Source: Clavibacter californiensis
GTDB lineage: Bacteria; Actinomycetota; Actinomycetes; Actinomycetales; Microbacteriaceae
Direction: 5' to 3'
Length of the DNA: 64,000 nucleotides
Assembly: GCF_021952865.1 (NCBI RefSeq)
Contig: NZ_CP040792.1
Location: forward strand, 620,001-684,000
Within the stretch, counting starts at the first letter, position 1. Each line of letters begins with the position of its first letter. The notes below the pieces were generated by a model. The model made no database searches. It saw only the letters and a list, made by a program, of their open reading frames with translations, and was not told where the DNA came from. Shown piece by piece: positions 33,195 to 44,053 of the stretch. A program made the position numbers and the translations under genes.

Positions 33195-34718
33195 ATGACC
33201 GACGCCTCCACGTCGCCCGACGCCCGCATCGCGATCGACCGCACCGCGGTCGTCGCCCCCGTGAACCGCCGCACGTTCGGCTCCTTCGTTGAGCACCTCG
33301 GCCGCTGCGTCTACGACGGGATCTACGAGCCCGGCCACCCCACCGCGAACGCCGACGGCTTCCGCGGCGACGTCGTCGACCTCGTCAAGGAGCTCGGCAC
33401 GAGCACCATCCGCTACCCCGGCGGCAACTTCGTCTCCGGCTACCGCTGGGAGGACGGCGTCGGCCCCCGCGAGGACCGCCCGAAGCGCCTCGACCTCGCC
33501 TGGCACTCGCTCGAGACCAACGAGGTCGGCCTCGACGAGTTCGCGCGCTGGTGCGAGCTCACCGGCAGCGAGCTGATGATGGCCGTGAACCTCGGCACGC
33601 GCGGCGTGCTCGAGGCCCTCGACATCCTCGAGTACTCCAACCACCCGGGCGGCACCGCCCTCTCCGACCAGCGCATCGCCAACGGATCCCCCGAGCCCCA
33701 CAACGTGAGGATGTGGTGCCTCGGCAACGAGATGGACGGCGACTGGCAGGTCGGCAACATGACCGCCGAGGACTACGGCACGCTCGCCGGCCGCACCGCC
33801 CGCGCCATGAAGATGGTCGACCCGACCCTCGAGCTCGTCGCGTGCGGCAGCAGCGGATCCGGCATGCCGACCTTCGGCGAGTGGGAGCGGACCGTGCTGG
33901 AGAAGACCTACGACTCGGTCGACTTCATCTCCGCCCACGCCTACTACCAGGAGCGCAAGGGCGACCTCGGCAGCTTCCTCGCCTCGTCGCTCGACATGGA
34001 GTACTTCATCCGCACGGTCGTCGCGTCCGCCGACCAGGTCAAGTACCGCCGCAAGAGCGACAAGACCATCAACATCTCCTTCGACGAGTGGAACGTCTGG
34101 TACCTCGACGAGCACCAGGAGTCCGGCGTCATCACGGAGGGCTGGCCCTACGCGCCGCACCTGCTCGAGGACGTCTACTCGGTGGCGGACGCGGTCGTGC
34201 TGGGCAACCTCATGATCACGCTGCTCAAGCACAGCGACCGTGTCACGTCTGCCAGCCTCGCGCAGCTCGTGAACGTGATCGCGCCGATCATGACGGAGAC
34301 CGGCGGCGGCGCCTGGCGCCAGACCACCTTCTTCCCGTTCTCGGTCACGAGCCGGCTCGCGCAGGGCGAGGTGCTGAAGCCGCGGATCGACGTGGGCACG
34401 TACGAGACCGAGGTGCACGGCACCGCGCCGCTCGTCGACTCCGTCGCGACCTTCGACGAGGCCACCGGCCGAGCCGCGGTCTTCCTCGTGAACCGCAGCC
34501 TGTCCGACGCGCTCACGATCGAGGTCGACGTCGCCGGGCTCGCGGTCTCCGAGGTGCTCGAGGCCGTGGGGATCCACGACGAGGACGCCTACGCGAAGAA
34601 CACCTTCGAGGACCGCGAGCGCGTGGGCCTGACGCCGAACGCGTCGGCGTCGCTCGCCGCCGGCACCCTCACGATCACGCTGCCGCCCGTGTCGTGGACG
34701 GCCGTGTCGCTCGGCTAG
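33195..34718 (+). CDS. abfA: GH51 alpha-L-arabinofuranosidase
   Basis: A 507-residue family 51 enzyme releasing alpha-L-arabinofuranose from arabinan or arabinoxylan oligomers. Acid/base E179 is in WCLGNEMDGDW and the nucleophile E298 in ISFDEWNVWY, at the usual places for the family. No signal peptide, so it is cytosolic, consistent with import of oligomers. The ATG at 33195 follows AAGGACC; an earlier ATG at 33123 would begin inside the operator and is rejected. It has its own promoter and palindrome. Confidence 0.93.
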   Translation: MTDASTSPDARIAIDRTAVVAPVNRRTFGSFVEHLGRCVYDGIYEPGHPTANADGFRGDVVDLVKELGTSTIRYPGGNFVSGYRWEDGVGPREDRPKRLDLAWHSLETNEVGLDEFARWCELTGSELMMAVNLGTRGVLEALDILEYSNHPGGTALSDQRIANGSPEPHNVRMWCLGNEMDGDWQVGNMTAEDYGTLAGRTARAMKMVDPTLELVACGSSGSGMPTFGEWERTVLEKTYDSVDFISAHAYYQERKGDLGSFLASSLDMEYFIRTVVASADQVKYRRKSDKTINISFDEWNVWYLDEHQESGVITEGWPYAPHLLEDVYSVADAVVLGNLMITLLKHSDRVTSASLAQLVNVIAPIMTETGGGAWRQTTFFPFSVTSRLAQGEVLKPRIDVGTYETEVHGTAPLVDSVATFDEATGRAAVFLVNRSLSDALTIEVDVAGLAVSEVLEAVGIHDEDAYAKNTFEDRERVGLTPNASASLAAGTLTITLPPVSWTAVSLG

Positions 34719-35020
34719 TCGCACCCGCCCCGCGCATCCGCGCCACCACGCGCCCGTCGCGCCGCATCCGCGGCCGGCGGGCGTCGTGCGTCGGCCGTCG
34801 TGCGTCTCGCGGAGCGCCGAGAGGGAACCCGGCCCCCTCAGGGGGCCGGGCCCACCGGCGAGTCCTTCCCGGGACCCGAGCCGACGGTCACCACGCCTGA
34901 TCACGAAGCAGCCGTGATGCTGCGGCAGACGCCAGTCCGCCGACCGCGGATCCGGTGCGGGCGCCGAGCGCCTCGCCTCGGAGTCGTGCTGGTGCCGGGT
35001 GTCCGCGCCGAGGGTGCGGC
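34719..35020. other. Intergenic region with one terminator
   Basis: About 300 bp between GH51 and the Lsr2-like gene, which converge. The only structure seen is a GC hairpin at 34828-34850. No credible reading frame, repeat or RNA gene was recognised in the remainder. Confidence 0.6.
34828..34850. terminator. Hairpin between convergent GH51 and Lsr2-like genes
   Basis: CCCGGCCCCC (34828-34837) and GGGGGCCGGG (34841-34850) form a ten-base-pair stem with a TCA loop. Confidence 0.7.
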
Positions 35021-35398
35021 TCAGCGCCCGTCGCGGCTCCGGTAGATCGTCATGAGCGTCGCCGAGATGCGGCCGCCCGGGCCGAGTCGATGGCCGTTCG
35101 CCTCGAGCCAGGCGCGGGCGGCGGCGCGCTCGCCCGTCGGGGCGGCGGCGGCGGTCATGCCGCTGGCGGGGCGGGCCGGTTCGTCGCGGATCGGCGTGAT
35201 CGTCACGGTCGTGCGGCGCCCGGCGGCGACGTACGGCGCGAGCGCGGCGCGGAGGGCGCGCGCGCCGGCGGGGTCGAGGTCGATCTCGTGCACGACGCCG
35301 TCGAGCCCGAAGCGCACCGCCTCGGTGGCGGTGGGTGTCGCGCCGCCTGTCGCGTCGTCACGCTCGTCCTCGCCGCGCGGATCCACGTCGTCGCTCAT
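35021..35398 (-). CDS. Lsr2-like nucleoid-associated protein
   Basis: A 125-residue Lsr2 relative. The N-terminal oligomerisation part is recognisable from VRFGLDGVVHEIDLDPAGARAL and a following Arg-rich stretch; the C-terminal DNA-binding part is RAWLEANGHRLGPGGRISATL. In canonical Lsr2 the minor-groove AT-hook core is RGR; here it reads GGR, so DNA binding may be altered. ATG with GAGGAG upstream. Lsr2 proteins silence AT-rich, acquired DNA; this looks like a paralogue rather than the housekeeping copy. Confidence 0.82.
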   Translation of the reverse strand: MSDDVDPRGEDERDDATGGATPTATEAVRFGLDGVVHEIDLDPAGARALRAALAPYVAAGRRTTVTITPIRDEPARPASGMTAAAAPTGERAAARAWLEANGHRLGPGGRISATLMTIYRSRDGR

Positions 35399-35469
35399 GC
35401 CGTCTCCTCGCGCTCTCGATCCCCTCCGGCAGCCTAGGTCTCCGCGGCGACATCGCCCGCGGCGTAGAT

Positions 35470-35482
35470 GAGAACGATTCTC
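35470..35482 (+). promoter_or_regulatory. Zur/Fur-like box upstream of the CobW-like gene
   Basis: GAGAACGATTCTC is a perfect 5-3-5 palindrome of the GAnAA-n3-TTnTC type bound by Zur/Fur proteins. TAGGCT at 35486-35491, six bases before the ATG at 35498, is the probable -10 of a leaderless transcript. Binding would repress when metal is replete. Confidence 0.55.
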
Positions 35483-35497
35483 TTCTAGGCTGGGCGG

Positions 35498-36571
35498 ATG
35501 GATCCCCACCGGAACGCCCGCCCGCCCGTCGTCCGCGGCGGGCTGGCCGTCATGCTCGTCTCCGCGAGCGGACTCGAGGCCGCATCGCGCGTCGCCGCGG
35601 CGGCGGTCGACGCACCCGCGTCGGCCCCGCCCGCCGTGGTCGAGGCACCGGGCGGCGACAGCGGCGACCTCGGCGCGGACATCGCCGACGGCCTCATCGC
35701 GGACGCCGACGACGGGCGCACCGGGCTCGCGGTCGTCGCGCTCGATCCGGCGGCCGATCCGCTCGAGGTCGCGCTCGTGCTGGAGCACGTCGTCGAGGCG
35801 CGGCACCCCGGATCCACGCACATCGGCATCCTCGACGTGGTCGCGGTCTCCTCCGTCGCCGAGATCCGCGACCTGCTGCTCGAGCCAGGAGACGCCGACG
35901 CGACGCCGTTCGACGCGGCCGAGCGGCTGGCCGCGCGGCTCGAGTGCGCGAGCGTCGTGGTGCTCGACGACCTGGATCCCGAACGCCCCGCCCCCGACGC
36001 CCGCCGTACCGTCGCCCTGCTCGCGCACCTGGCCCCTGACGCCCGCGTCGTCGCCACGGCCGACCGTGGCTCGCTCGTGCCGGCGCCCCTCCGCATCGGA
36101 CGGCAGCGGGCCAGGCGGCTCGCCGCGGGCATGGGCTGGCAGGTCGCGCTCGCGGGTGAAGCCGCCCCGACGGCCGCCGACGGGATGGGCGTGCATGTCT
36201 TCCGCGATCCGCGCCCGTTCCACCCCGGCCGCCTGCACACCGCCGTCGCGCACGACCTGGTGCCCGGGCCGGTCGGCCGGATCGTCCGCTCGCGCGGCCT
36301 GGTGCGCCTCGCGACCCGGCCCGCGACCGTCGGATCGTGGGCGACCGCGGGCGACGTGCTGAGCCTCGACCCGACCGGCATGCGCAGCTGGGACGCTGAC
36401 TCGCCCGCCGGGCAGGAGATCGCGTTCGTCGGCGAGCACCTCGACGGCGGACTGCTCGACCGGATCCTCGGCGCCTGCCTCCTCGACGCGGCCGAGCTGG
36501 TCGCGGGGCCTGCCGAGTGGCACGGCTACGCGGACCCCTTCCCCGTGTGGGACACCGAGCACCGGCACTGA
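35498..36571 (+). CDS. CobW-like (COG0523) protein without a P-loop
   Basis: A 357-residue protein. The C-terminal third is a clear CobW C-terminal domain (FHPGRLHTAVAHDL, RIVRSRGLVRLATRP, GQEIAFVGEHLD). The N-terminal part keeps the G-domain outline (VVVLDDLDPE resembles the late switch region), but the place where GxxxxGK(S/T) is expected reads AVMLVSASGLEAASRV and the CxCC metal motif is absent. It should therefore not bind GTP normally. The Zur-like box upstream suggests zinc control, as for other COG0523 metallochaperones. Role unknown; a partner of an intact paralogue is possible. Confidence 0.75.
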   Translation: MDPHRNARPPVVRGGLAVMLVSASGLEAASRVAAAAVDAPASAPPAVVEAPGGDSGDLGADIADGLIADADDGRTGLAVVALDPAADPLEVALVLEHVVEARHPGSTHIGILDVVAVSSVAEIRDLLLEPGDADATPFDAAERLAARLECASVVVLDDLDPERPAPDARRTVALLAHLAPDARVVATADRGSLVPAPLRIGRQRARRLAAGMGWQVALAGEAAPTAADGMGVHVFRDPRPFHPGRLHTAVAHDLVPGPVGRIVRSRGLVRLATRPATVGSWATAGDVLSLDPTGMRSWDADSPAGQEIAFVGEHLDGGLLDRILGACLLDAAELVAGPAEWHGYADPFPVWDTEHRH

Positions 36572-36721
36572 GCAGGAGAGCGGGCGGGCGGGCGTGGCGC
36601 CTGGGGAGGGCCGCGGCCGGGTGTGGGCGGCGCATGGGATGGTCGACGCTCCCGCGTGGCGGCGGCGGCGAGTCCCCCGGCCCGCGCTCCCGCCCGCCTC
36701 CGAAGGAGAGTCGACGCCCCG

Positions 36722-37906
36722 ATGCCCGCGACCGAGGCGCCCCTGCGCATCCTCTTCTCCTTCGCCCGCGGGCGCGGCCACCTCGGCCCGATGCTGCCGC
36801 TCGCGCACGCGGCCAGGGTCGCCGGCCACGAGACCGCCCTCTGCGGCGCGCGGTCGGTGGTCCGCGACCAGACCGGCTTCGACCACCTCCACGCGCGCGA
36901 GGTGTCGACGATGCCGTCGACGGCCGACGCCACCTGGCGGGAGGGTGGGACCGGGATCCTCACGCCCGTCACCTCCTCCGGCCTGCTGGCGAACGTCGCG
37001 CCGTACTTCCTCGGCGACAGCGCCCGCGAGGCGCGCGACGCCGTCGTCGGGATCACCACCGCATGGGCGGCGGACGTCGTGGTCTGCGACGGGCAGGACT
37101 TCGGGGCGATGATCGCGGCGGAGGTCGTCGGCATCCCGTGCGTCGTCGTCGAGGTGTTCGCGACCGCGCCCGACGCCTGGCTCGAACGGCTCCGCGAGCC
37201 GATGCGGGCGTTCCGGGCGGAGGCTGGCCTGGAGCCCGATCCGGAGCTGCGCGGGGCGCACGGCGCCCTCACGGTGGTGCCGTTCCCACCCGCGCTCCGC
37301 GGCGATCGCGCACCGCGGGGCCCGATGACGCGCATGCGCCCCGAGGCGCCGCAGCCGGGGAGCGACCACCCCGCCATCGCCTGGCTCGCGGCGGGCGACG
37401 AGGAGCACCGCGTCTACGCGACGCTCGGCACCGTCTTCAACCGCGCGTCCGGCGACCTGCTCCCGCGGATCATCGCCGCGCTCGAGTCGCTCCCGGTGCG
37501 CGCGCTGGTCACCACCGGGCCCGAGATCGACCCCGCGGGGTTCCCGACCGGCAGCCCGCGCGTCCGCGTCGAGCGGTACGTGCCGCAGGACGGAGCGCTC
37601 GCCGTGTCCGACCTCGTCGTGACGCACGGCGGATCCGGCACCATGACGCAGGCGCTCTCCCACGGCGTGCCCCTGCTCGTGCTCCCGCTCGGCGCCGACC
37701 ATCTGCCGAACGGCGAGCGCGTCCGGGGCCTGGGGGCCGGCGCGATGCTCGACGCCCGGGCCACGTCGGCGGAGCTCGCGGCGGCCATCGGCGACGCGGT
37801 CGCGGAACCGGCCCTCCGTGACGGCGCCGCCGTGGTGGCTGCGGAGATGCGCGCGTTGCCGTCACCCGCCGAGGTCGTCCGGCGCATCGAGGCGCTCGCG
37901 CGCTGA
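36722..37906 (+). CDS. GT1/MGT-like glycosyltransferase
   Basis: A 394-residue GT-B enzyme of the UDP-glycosyltransferase/macrolide glycosyltransferase type. N-terminal [17 protein letters not shown] is the acceptor side; the C-terminal donor motif is [19 protein letters not shown] near residue 300, then [14 protein letters not shown]. Such enzymes glycosylate small hydrophobic molecules and often detoxify antibiotics. The stretch 36572-36721 before it holds no gene; the nearest AGGAG is about 12 bases upstream of the ATG. Confidence 0.87.
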   Translation: MPATEAPLRILFSFARGRGHLGPMLPLAHAARVAGHETALCGARSVVRDQTGFDHLHAREVSTMPSTADATWREGGTGILTPVTSSGLLANVAPYFLGDSAREARDAVVGITTAWAADVVVCDGQDFGAMIAAEVVGIPCVVVEVFATAPDAWLERLREPMRAFRAEAGLEPDPELRGAHGALTVVPFPPALRGDRAPRGPMTRMRPEAPQPGSDHPAIAWLAAGDEEHRVYATLGTVFNRASGDLLPRIIAALESLPVRALVTTGPEIDPAGFPTGSPRVRVERYVPQDGALAVSDLVVTHGGSGTMTQALSHGVPLLVLPLGADHLPNGERVRGLGAGAMLDARATSAELAAAIGDAVAEPALRDGAAVVAAEMRALPSPAEVVRRIEALAR

Positions 37907-37929
37907 GGTGGCGGTCTCGGAGCGCTCGT

Positions 37930-37946
37930 CTTGCGCATCCCGCAAG
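37930..37946 (+). promoter_or_regulatory. CTTGCG-n5-CGCAAG inverted repeat before TrxR-like gene
   Basis: A perfect 6-5-6 inverted repeat 40 bp before the oxidoreductase start. The form suits a MarR- or Rrf2-like dimer. The regulator is not in the window; function is inferred from position. Confidence 0.4.
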
Positions 37947-37986
37947 GGATCATGCGCCGAGCGACGGCGGCGGCGAGAGTGACTCC

Positions 37987-38991
37987 ATGGACATCACGCA
38001 GCGCATCGAAGGTCAGCAGGAGTGGGACGCGGTCGTCATCGGGGGCGGCCTGGCGGGGTCGAGCGCGGCGCTCATGCTCGCGCGGGCCCGTCGGAGCGTG
38101 CTGGTCGTCGACGCGGGCCAGCCCCGCAACGCCGTCGCCGCGCACATGCACGGCGTGCTCGGCCACGACGGGAAGCCGCCGCGGCAGCTCGTCGCCGAGG
38201 GGCGACGCGAGATCGAGGGCTACGGCGGCGTCGTGGTCGACGGGCGCGTCGAGGTGGTCGCGGCGCTCGATGACCCCGCCGGCCCGCGCTTCCGCGTGAC
38301 GATCGACGGCGGCGCCGAGGTCGCCGCCCGCCGCGTGGTCCTCGCGACCGGCCTCGCCGACGTCCTCCCCGAGCTGCCCGGCCTCGCCGCGCACTGGGGC
38401 GCGGGCGTCGTCGTCTGCCCGTACTGCGACGGCTACGAGGTGCGCGACCGCCGCATCGGCGTGCTCGCGACCGGACCCGGCAGCCTCCACCACGTGCAGA
38501 TGCTGCGCCAGTGGTCGCCAGACGTCACGTTCCTCGTGGCGGGCGGGACGGCGGACGGCGCGCCTCTCGCGATCGACGCCGCGACCCGCGCCGGGATCGA
38601 CGCCCGCGGGATCCGCGTGGAGGAGGCGGCGGTCGTGCGCGTGCTCGGCGACCGCGGTGCGCTGGAGGGCGTGGAGCTCGCCGACGGACGGAGGGTCCCG
38701 CTCGACTCGCTCTTCGCCATGCCGGGCGTCGCCCCGCGGGACGCCATCGCCCGCGCGCTCGGCGCCGCGACCGAGGACACGCCCTGGGGGCCGTTCGTCG
38801 CGGTGGACCCGATGGGCCGGACGAGCGTCCCCGGCCTCCTCGTCGCGGGCAACGCGTCCAGCGCCTCGGCGAACGTGCCTGTGGCGATGGCCGCGGGCAC
38901 CATGGCGGGCGCGATGGCGAACGCCGACCTGGTCACCGAGGACGTGGCGATCGCGATGGCGGCGATGCCGGCGGCGGCCGTCGCCCGGTAG
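37987..38991 (+). CDS. Thioredoxin reductase-like FAD/NAD(P) oxidoreductase
   Basis: A 334-residue two-dinucleotide flavoprotein. FAD site [14 protein letters not shown] near residue 16, redox motif [11 protein letters not shown] near 143 (CPYC in place of the CAxC of thioredoxin reductase), and a second nucleotide site that is weakly conserved ([13 protein letters not shown]). The ending [20 protein letters not shown] resembles TrxB. The partner is not adjacent. This subfamily often stands alone beside small regulators and may reduce disulfides or act as a peroxide-linked reductase. Confidence 0.85.
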   Translation: MDITQRIEGQQEWDAVVIGGGLAGSSAALMLARARRSVLVVDAGQPRNAVAAHMHGVLGHDGKPPRQLVAEGRREIEGYGGVVVDGRVEVVAALDDPAGPRFRVTIDGGAEVAARRVVLATGLADVLPELPGLAAHWGAGVVVCPYCDGYEVRDRRIGVLATGPGSLHHVQMLRQWSPDVTFLVAGGTADGAPLAIDAATRAGIDARGIRVEEAAVVRVLGDRGALEGVELADGRRVPLDSLFAMPGVAPRDAIARALGAATEDTPWGPFVAVDPMGRTSVPGLLVAGNASSASANVPVAMAAGTMAGAMANADLVTEDVAIAMAAMPAAAVAR

Positions 38992-39015
38992 CGCTGAGTC
39001 GAATCCCGAAGTAAA

Positions 39016-39036
39016 CTTGAGTCCGCACGACTCAAG
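39016..39036 (+). promoter_or_regulatory. HAIR element (HspR operator) upstream of clpB
   Basis: CTTGAGT-N7-ACTCAAG is a perfect copy of the HspR-associated inverted repeat. TAAACT at 39012-39017 overlapping its left arm may be the -10. This places clpB in the HspR heat-shock regulon. Confidence 0.9.
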
Positions 39037-39055
39037 TACGACCGAAGGGAACGCA

Positions 39056-41248
<2,193 letters not shown>

Positions 41249-41256
41249 TCCCCGTG

Positions 41257-41298
41257 CGGCCCGCCGCGCGCTCGATGGCGGGTGCTCGCGGCGGGCCG
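41257..41298. terminator. Bidirectional hairpin between clpB and alpha-galactosidase
   Basis: CGGCCCGCCGCG (41257-41268) pairs with CGCGGCGGGCCG (41287-41298) over an 18-base loop between convergent genes. Confidence 0.65.
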
Positions 41299-41318
41299 TC
41301 GTCATGTCCGCCGCCGGA

Positions 41319-43502
41319 TCAGACCGCGGTGACCCGCAGGATCGCGATCGACTCGGGCAGCATCAGCGGCGCGTGCAGACCCGACGCGGCGAGCGCGCGG
41401 CCCGTCAGCTCGACGCCGTCCCACCAGGCCGGCGCCGCGAAGCCGGGCTCGGGGGTGCCGACGCGCACGGGCTCCACGCGGTAGCGGCGCTCGGGATCCA
41501 GGCCAGGCAGCAGGAAGCGGCCGCGCGGGGAGACCTCGGAGCGGCCGATCGACGCGAGGAAGAACAGCGCGGAGCCGGCGTCCTCCGCGACCGCGCCGTA
41601 GACGAGCAGGGTCGGGTCGCTCTCGTCCGCGCGGACGACCGTGCCCGTGTGCATCAGCGCGCGCTCCTCCTTGTAGAGGGCGATCCACGCCGCCAGGTCC
41701 GCGTCCTCCTCGTCGGTGGCCTGCGCGAGGTCCCACTCGATGCCGAGGTGGCCGTAGAGCGCCGAGCCCGCGCGGAACGCGAGCCGGTGCGCGCGGCCCG
41801 TGGTGTGGCTGACGCGCGACGCGATGTGGGAGCCCATCAGCTCCGGCGGGAGGAGCTGCATGGTCCAGCGCATCATCGTCTGCCGGTCGAGCGGGTCGAT
41901 GCAGTCGGAGACCCAGACGCGGTCGGTGCGCTCGAGCACGCCGAGGTCGACGCGGGATCCGCCGGACGAGCACGACTCGATCTCGAGGCCGGGGAAGCGC
42001 GCCTTCAGCTCGTCCATGAGGCGGTACGCGGCGAGCGTCTGCAGGTGCACTCCGGCCTCGCCGCGCGGCGCGATGCCGGCATCCACCAGGTCGCGGTTGT
42101 GGTCCCACTTGATGTAGGCGATGTCGTTCTCGGACAGGATCGCGGTCATCCGCTCGAGCACGTGGTCGTACGCCTCGGGGATCGCGAGGTCGAGCACCTG
42201 CTGGTCGCGGGCGCGCACGGGGAGGCGGCCGCCCGTGGCCATGATCCACTCGGGGTGGGCGCGCGCCAGATCGCTGTCCTCGTTGACCATCTCGGGCTCG
42301 AACCAGATGCCGAACTCCATGCCGAGTCCCGTGACGTGGTCGATGATCGGGCCGAGGCCGTCCGGCCAGACGTCCTCGTCGACGTACCAGTCGCCGAGGC
42401 CGGCGTGGTCGTCGCGGCGGTGGCGGAACCAGCCGTCGTCGAGCACGTAGCGCTCGACGCCGAGGGCCGCGGCGCGATCCGCCAGGTCCGTCAGGCGCGC
42501 GAGGTCGTGGTCGAAGTAGACGGCCTCCCACACGTTGATCGTCATGGGCCGGTCGCGGCGCGGGTGCGTGTCCCGCGCGCGCAGGTGGCGGTGGAAGCGG
42601 GCGGCCTGGTCGTCGAGGCCGTCGCCGTACGCGGCGTAGACCCACGGGCTCGCGTACGCCTCGCCCTGCGCGAGGCGCACCTCGCCGGGCAGCAGCAGCT
42701 CGCCGCCGCCTATCACCTGGCGGCCGGTGGACAGGCGCTCGGCGTAGTGGCGGTGGTTGCCGCTGAAGGCGACGTGGACGCCGCGGACCTCGCCCTGCCG
42801 GAAGCCGAAGCCCGGCGTGCCGACGGAGAGGAGCGTCGCGGCGTCGGGGCCGGTGCGGCCCTTGCGGCCCTCGCGCTCGTGGATCCCGACCACGAGCTCG
42901 CGGCGCTGCGGCGTGCGCTCGAGGCCCCAGCGTCCGGCGAAGTCGAGGATCTCGCGGGCCTCGGCCGGCAGGGGCAGCGCGAGCGTGACGCCGCCGACGG
43001 AGTAGGTCGTGGCGCCGAGGTTCGTGACCTCCGCGCGCGTGCGGACGAGGCCGGACGGCAGCAGCTCGACGTCGAGCGCGAGGCCGAGGCCCGCGACCTC
43101 GTCGACGGCGTCGACGTGCACGAGCGCGGCGCCGGCGGACGCGGATCCGGGGCGGCCGTCGATGCCGGCGGGGAGCGGATCGCCGTCGACGGTGGCGGAC
43201 GTGACGCGGAACAGCGGCGACCAGTCGGCGCCGTCGCGGTGGCCCTCGAGGCCGGGCTTGCCGGTCCACGACGTGTGGGCCTCGGGGAGGATCGCGAGGC
43301 GGATGGGGTCGTCGGCGACGCTGCCCGCGATCGGCTCGACGGCCGCGAGCACCAGGGTCGCGAGGTCATCCCCGGTCGTGTCGCCGAGGTCGGCGCCCCA
43401 GTGCACGACGGCCGGCAGGCGGCCCTCCGTGAGGTCGAGGAACAGGGAGACGCCGGACGCCCGGAGGTGGAGGAGGGCGGAGGGGGCGGCGGTGTCGGGC
43501 AT
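41319..43502 (-). CDS. GH36 alpha-galactosidase
   Basis: A 727-residue enzyme that removes terminal alpha-galactose from raffinose-type sugars or galactomannans. N-terminal beta-supersandwich, then the barrel with YVLDDGWFRHRRDD near residue 368, FEPEMVNEDSDL near 427, nucleophile aspartate in YIKWDHNRDLV near 480, and acid/base aspartate in SDCIDPLDRQTM near 540. No signal peptide. ATG with a GGAGCC ribosome site. Monocistronic, without a transporter next to it. Confidence 0.92.
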   Translation of the reverse strand: MPDTAAPSALLHLRASGVSLFLDLTEGRLPAVVHWGADLGDTTGDDLATLVLAAVEPIAGSVADDPIRLAILPEAHTSWTGKPGLEGHRDGADWSPLFRVTSATVDGDPLPAGIDGRPGSASAGAALVHVDAVDEVAGLGLALDVELLPSGLVRTRAEVTNLGATTYSVGGVTLALPLPAEAREILDFAGRWGLERTPQRRELVVGIHEREGRKGRTGPDAATLLSVGTPGFGFRQGEVRGVHVAFSGNHRHYAERLSTGRQVIGGGELLLPGEVRLAQGEAYASPWVYAAYGDGLDDQAARFHRHLRARDTHPRRDRPMTINVWEAVYFDHDLARLTDLADRAAALGVERYVLDDGWFRHRRDDHAGLGDWYVDEDVWPDGLGPIIDHVTGLGMEFGIWFEPEMVNEDSDLARAHPEWIMATGGRLPVRARDQQVLDLAIPEAYDHVLERMTAILSENDIAYIKWDHNRDLVDAGIAPRGEAGVHLQTLAAYRLMDELKARFPGLEIESCSSGGSRVDLGVLERTDRVWVSDCIDPLDRQTMMRWTMQLLPPELMGSHIASRVSHTTGRAHRLAFRAGSALYGHLGIEWDLAQATDEEDADLAAWIALYKEERALMHTGTVVRADESDPTLLVYGAVAEDAGSALFFLASIGRSEVSPRGRFLLPGLDPERRYRVEPVRVGTPEPGFAAPAWWDGVELTGRALAASGLHAPLMLPESIAILRVTAV

Positions 43503-43586
43503 GGGGGCTCCTCGCGTCGATGCGGGTGGGATGCCTCCATCCTCCCGGGTCCGCGGGGGTGCGGGCGCCGGGCGGCGGGCGTGCCG

Positions 43587-43937
43587 TCAGTCGAGGTCCT
43601 CGAGCCCGGGGACGGACATGCCGTCCTGTCGATCGGCGCTCACGCTCGTGCCCGACTGCGACCGGCGGGCACGGACGGAGATCGCGCGGATCCGCTCGAC
43701 GGCCTCCGGGTCGCGCAGCTCGTCCTCCGAGGGGCCGGCCGGCTCGACCACGATCTGGCTGGCCGGGCCGATGAGGATCGCGACCTCGCCCACGCCGCCC
43801 TCGGGCAGCCAGACGGGCACCGTCACGGTCGCCGCCGCCATGCCCTCCCGGGCGAGCGCCTGCGCGCACTCGACGACGGCCCGGGCGATGTCGTCGCCCG
43901 TCAAGTAGCGCCCCTCGGCGTAGCGGATGGTGTGCAC
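43587..43937 (-). CDS. Hypothetical protein
   Basis: A 116-residue acidic protein of no family I recognise. It opens with MHTIRYAEGRYLTGDDIA, then predicted helix and two strands (AAATVTVPVWL, GEVAILIGPASQIVVEP), and a polar C-terminal tail. There is no signal peptide or membrane segment. It starts with GTG and a weak ribosome site; codon use is like that of the neighbours. Divergent from the aldo/keto reductase. Confidence 0.6.
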   Translation of the reverse strand: MHTIRYAEGRYLTGDDIARAVVECAQALAREGMAAATVTVPVWLPEGGVGEVAILIGPASQIVVEPAGPSEDELRDPEAVERIRAISVRARRSQSGTSVSADRQDGMSVPGLEDLD

Positions 43938-44053
43938 GATCTCAGTGAAGGCCCTCCGCCGCCGCCCGCCTAGGGGGTTGTCGCGGGCGGACAGCCGGAG
44001 GAGGGTCCGCCGTGCGCGCCGGGCCGGCCGCGCGCCCTCGGTACGCTCGGCGG

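Noticed and set aside
33129-34904. Long minus-strand frame opposite the GH51 gene
   Set aside because: Shadow of a well-supported enzyme; composition is His/Arg/Val-rich without motifs.
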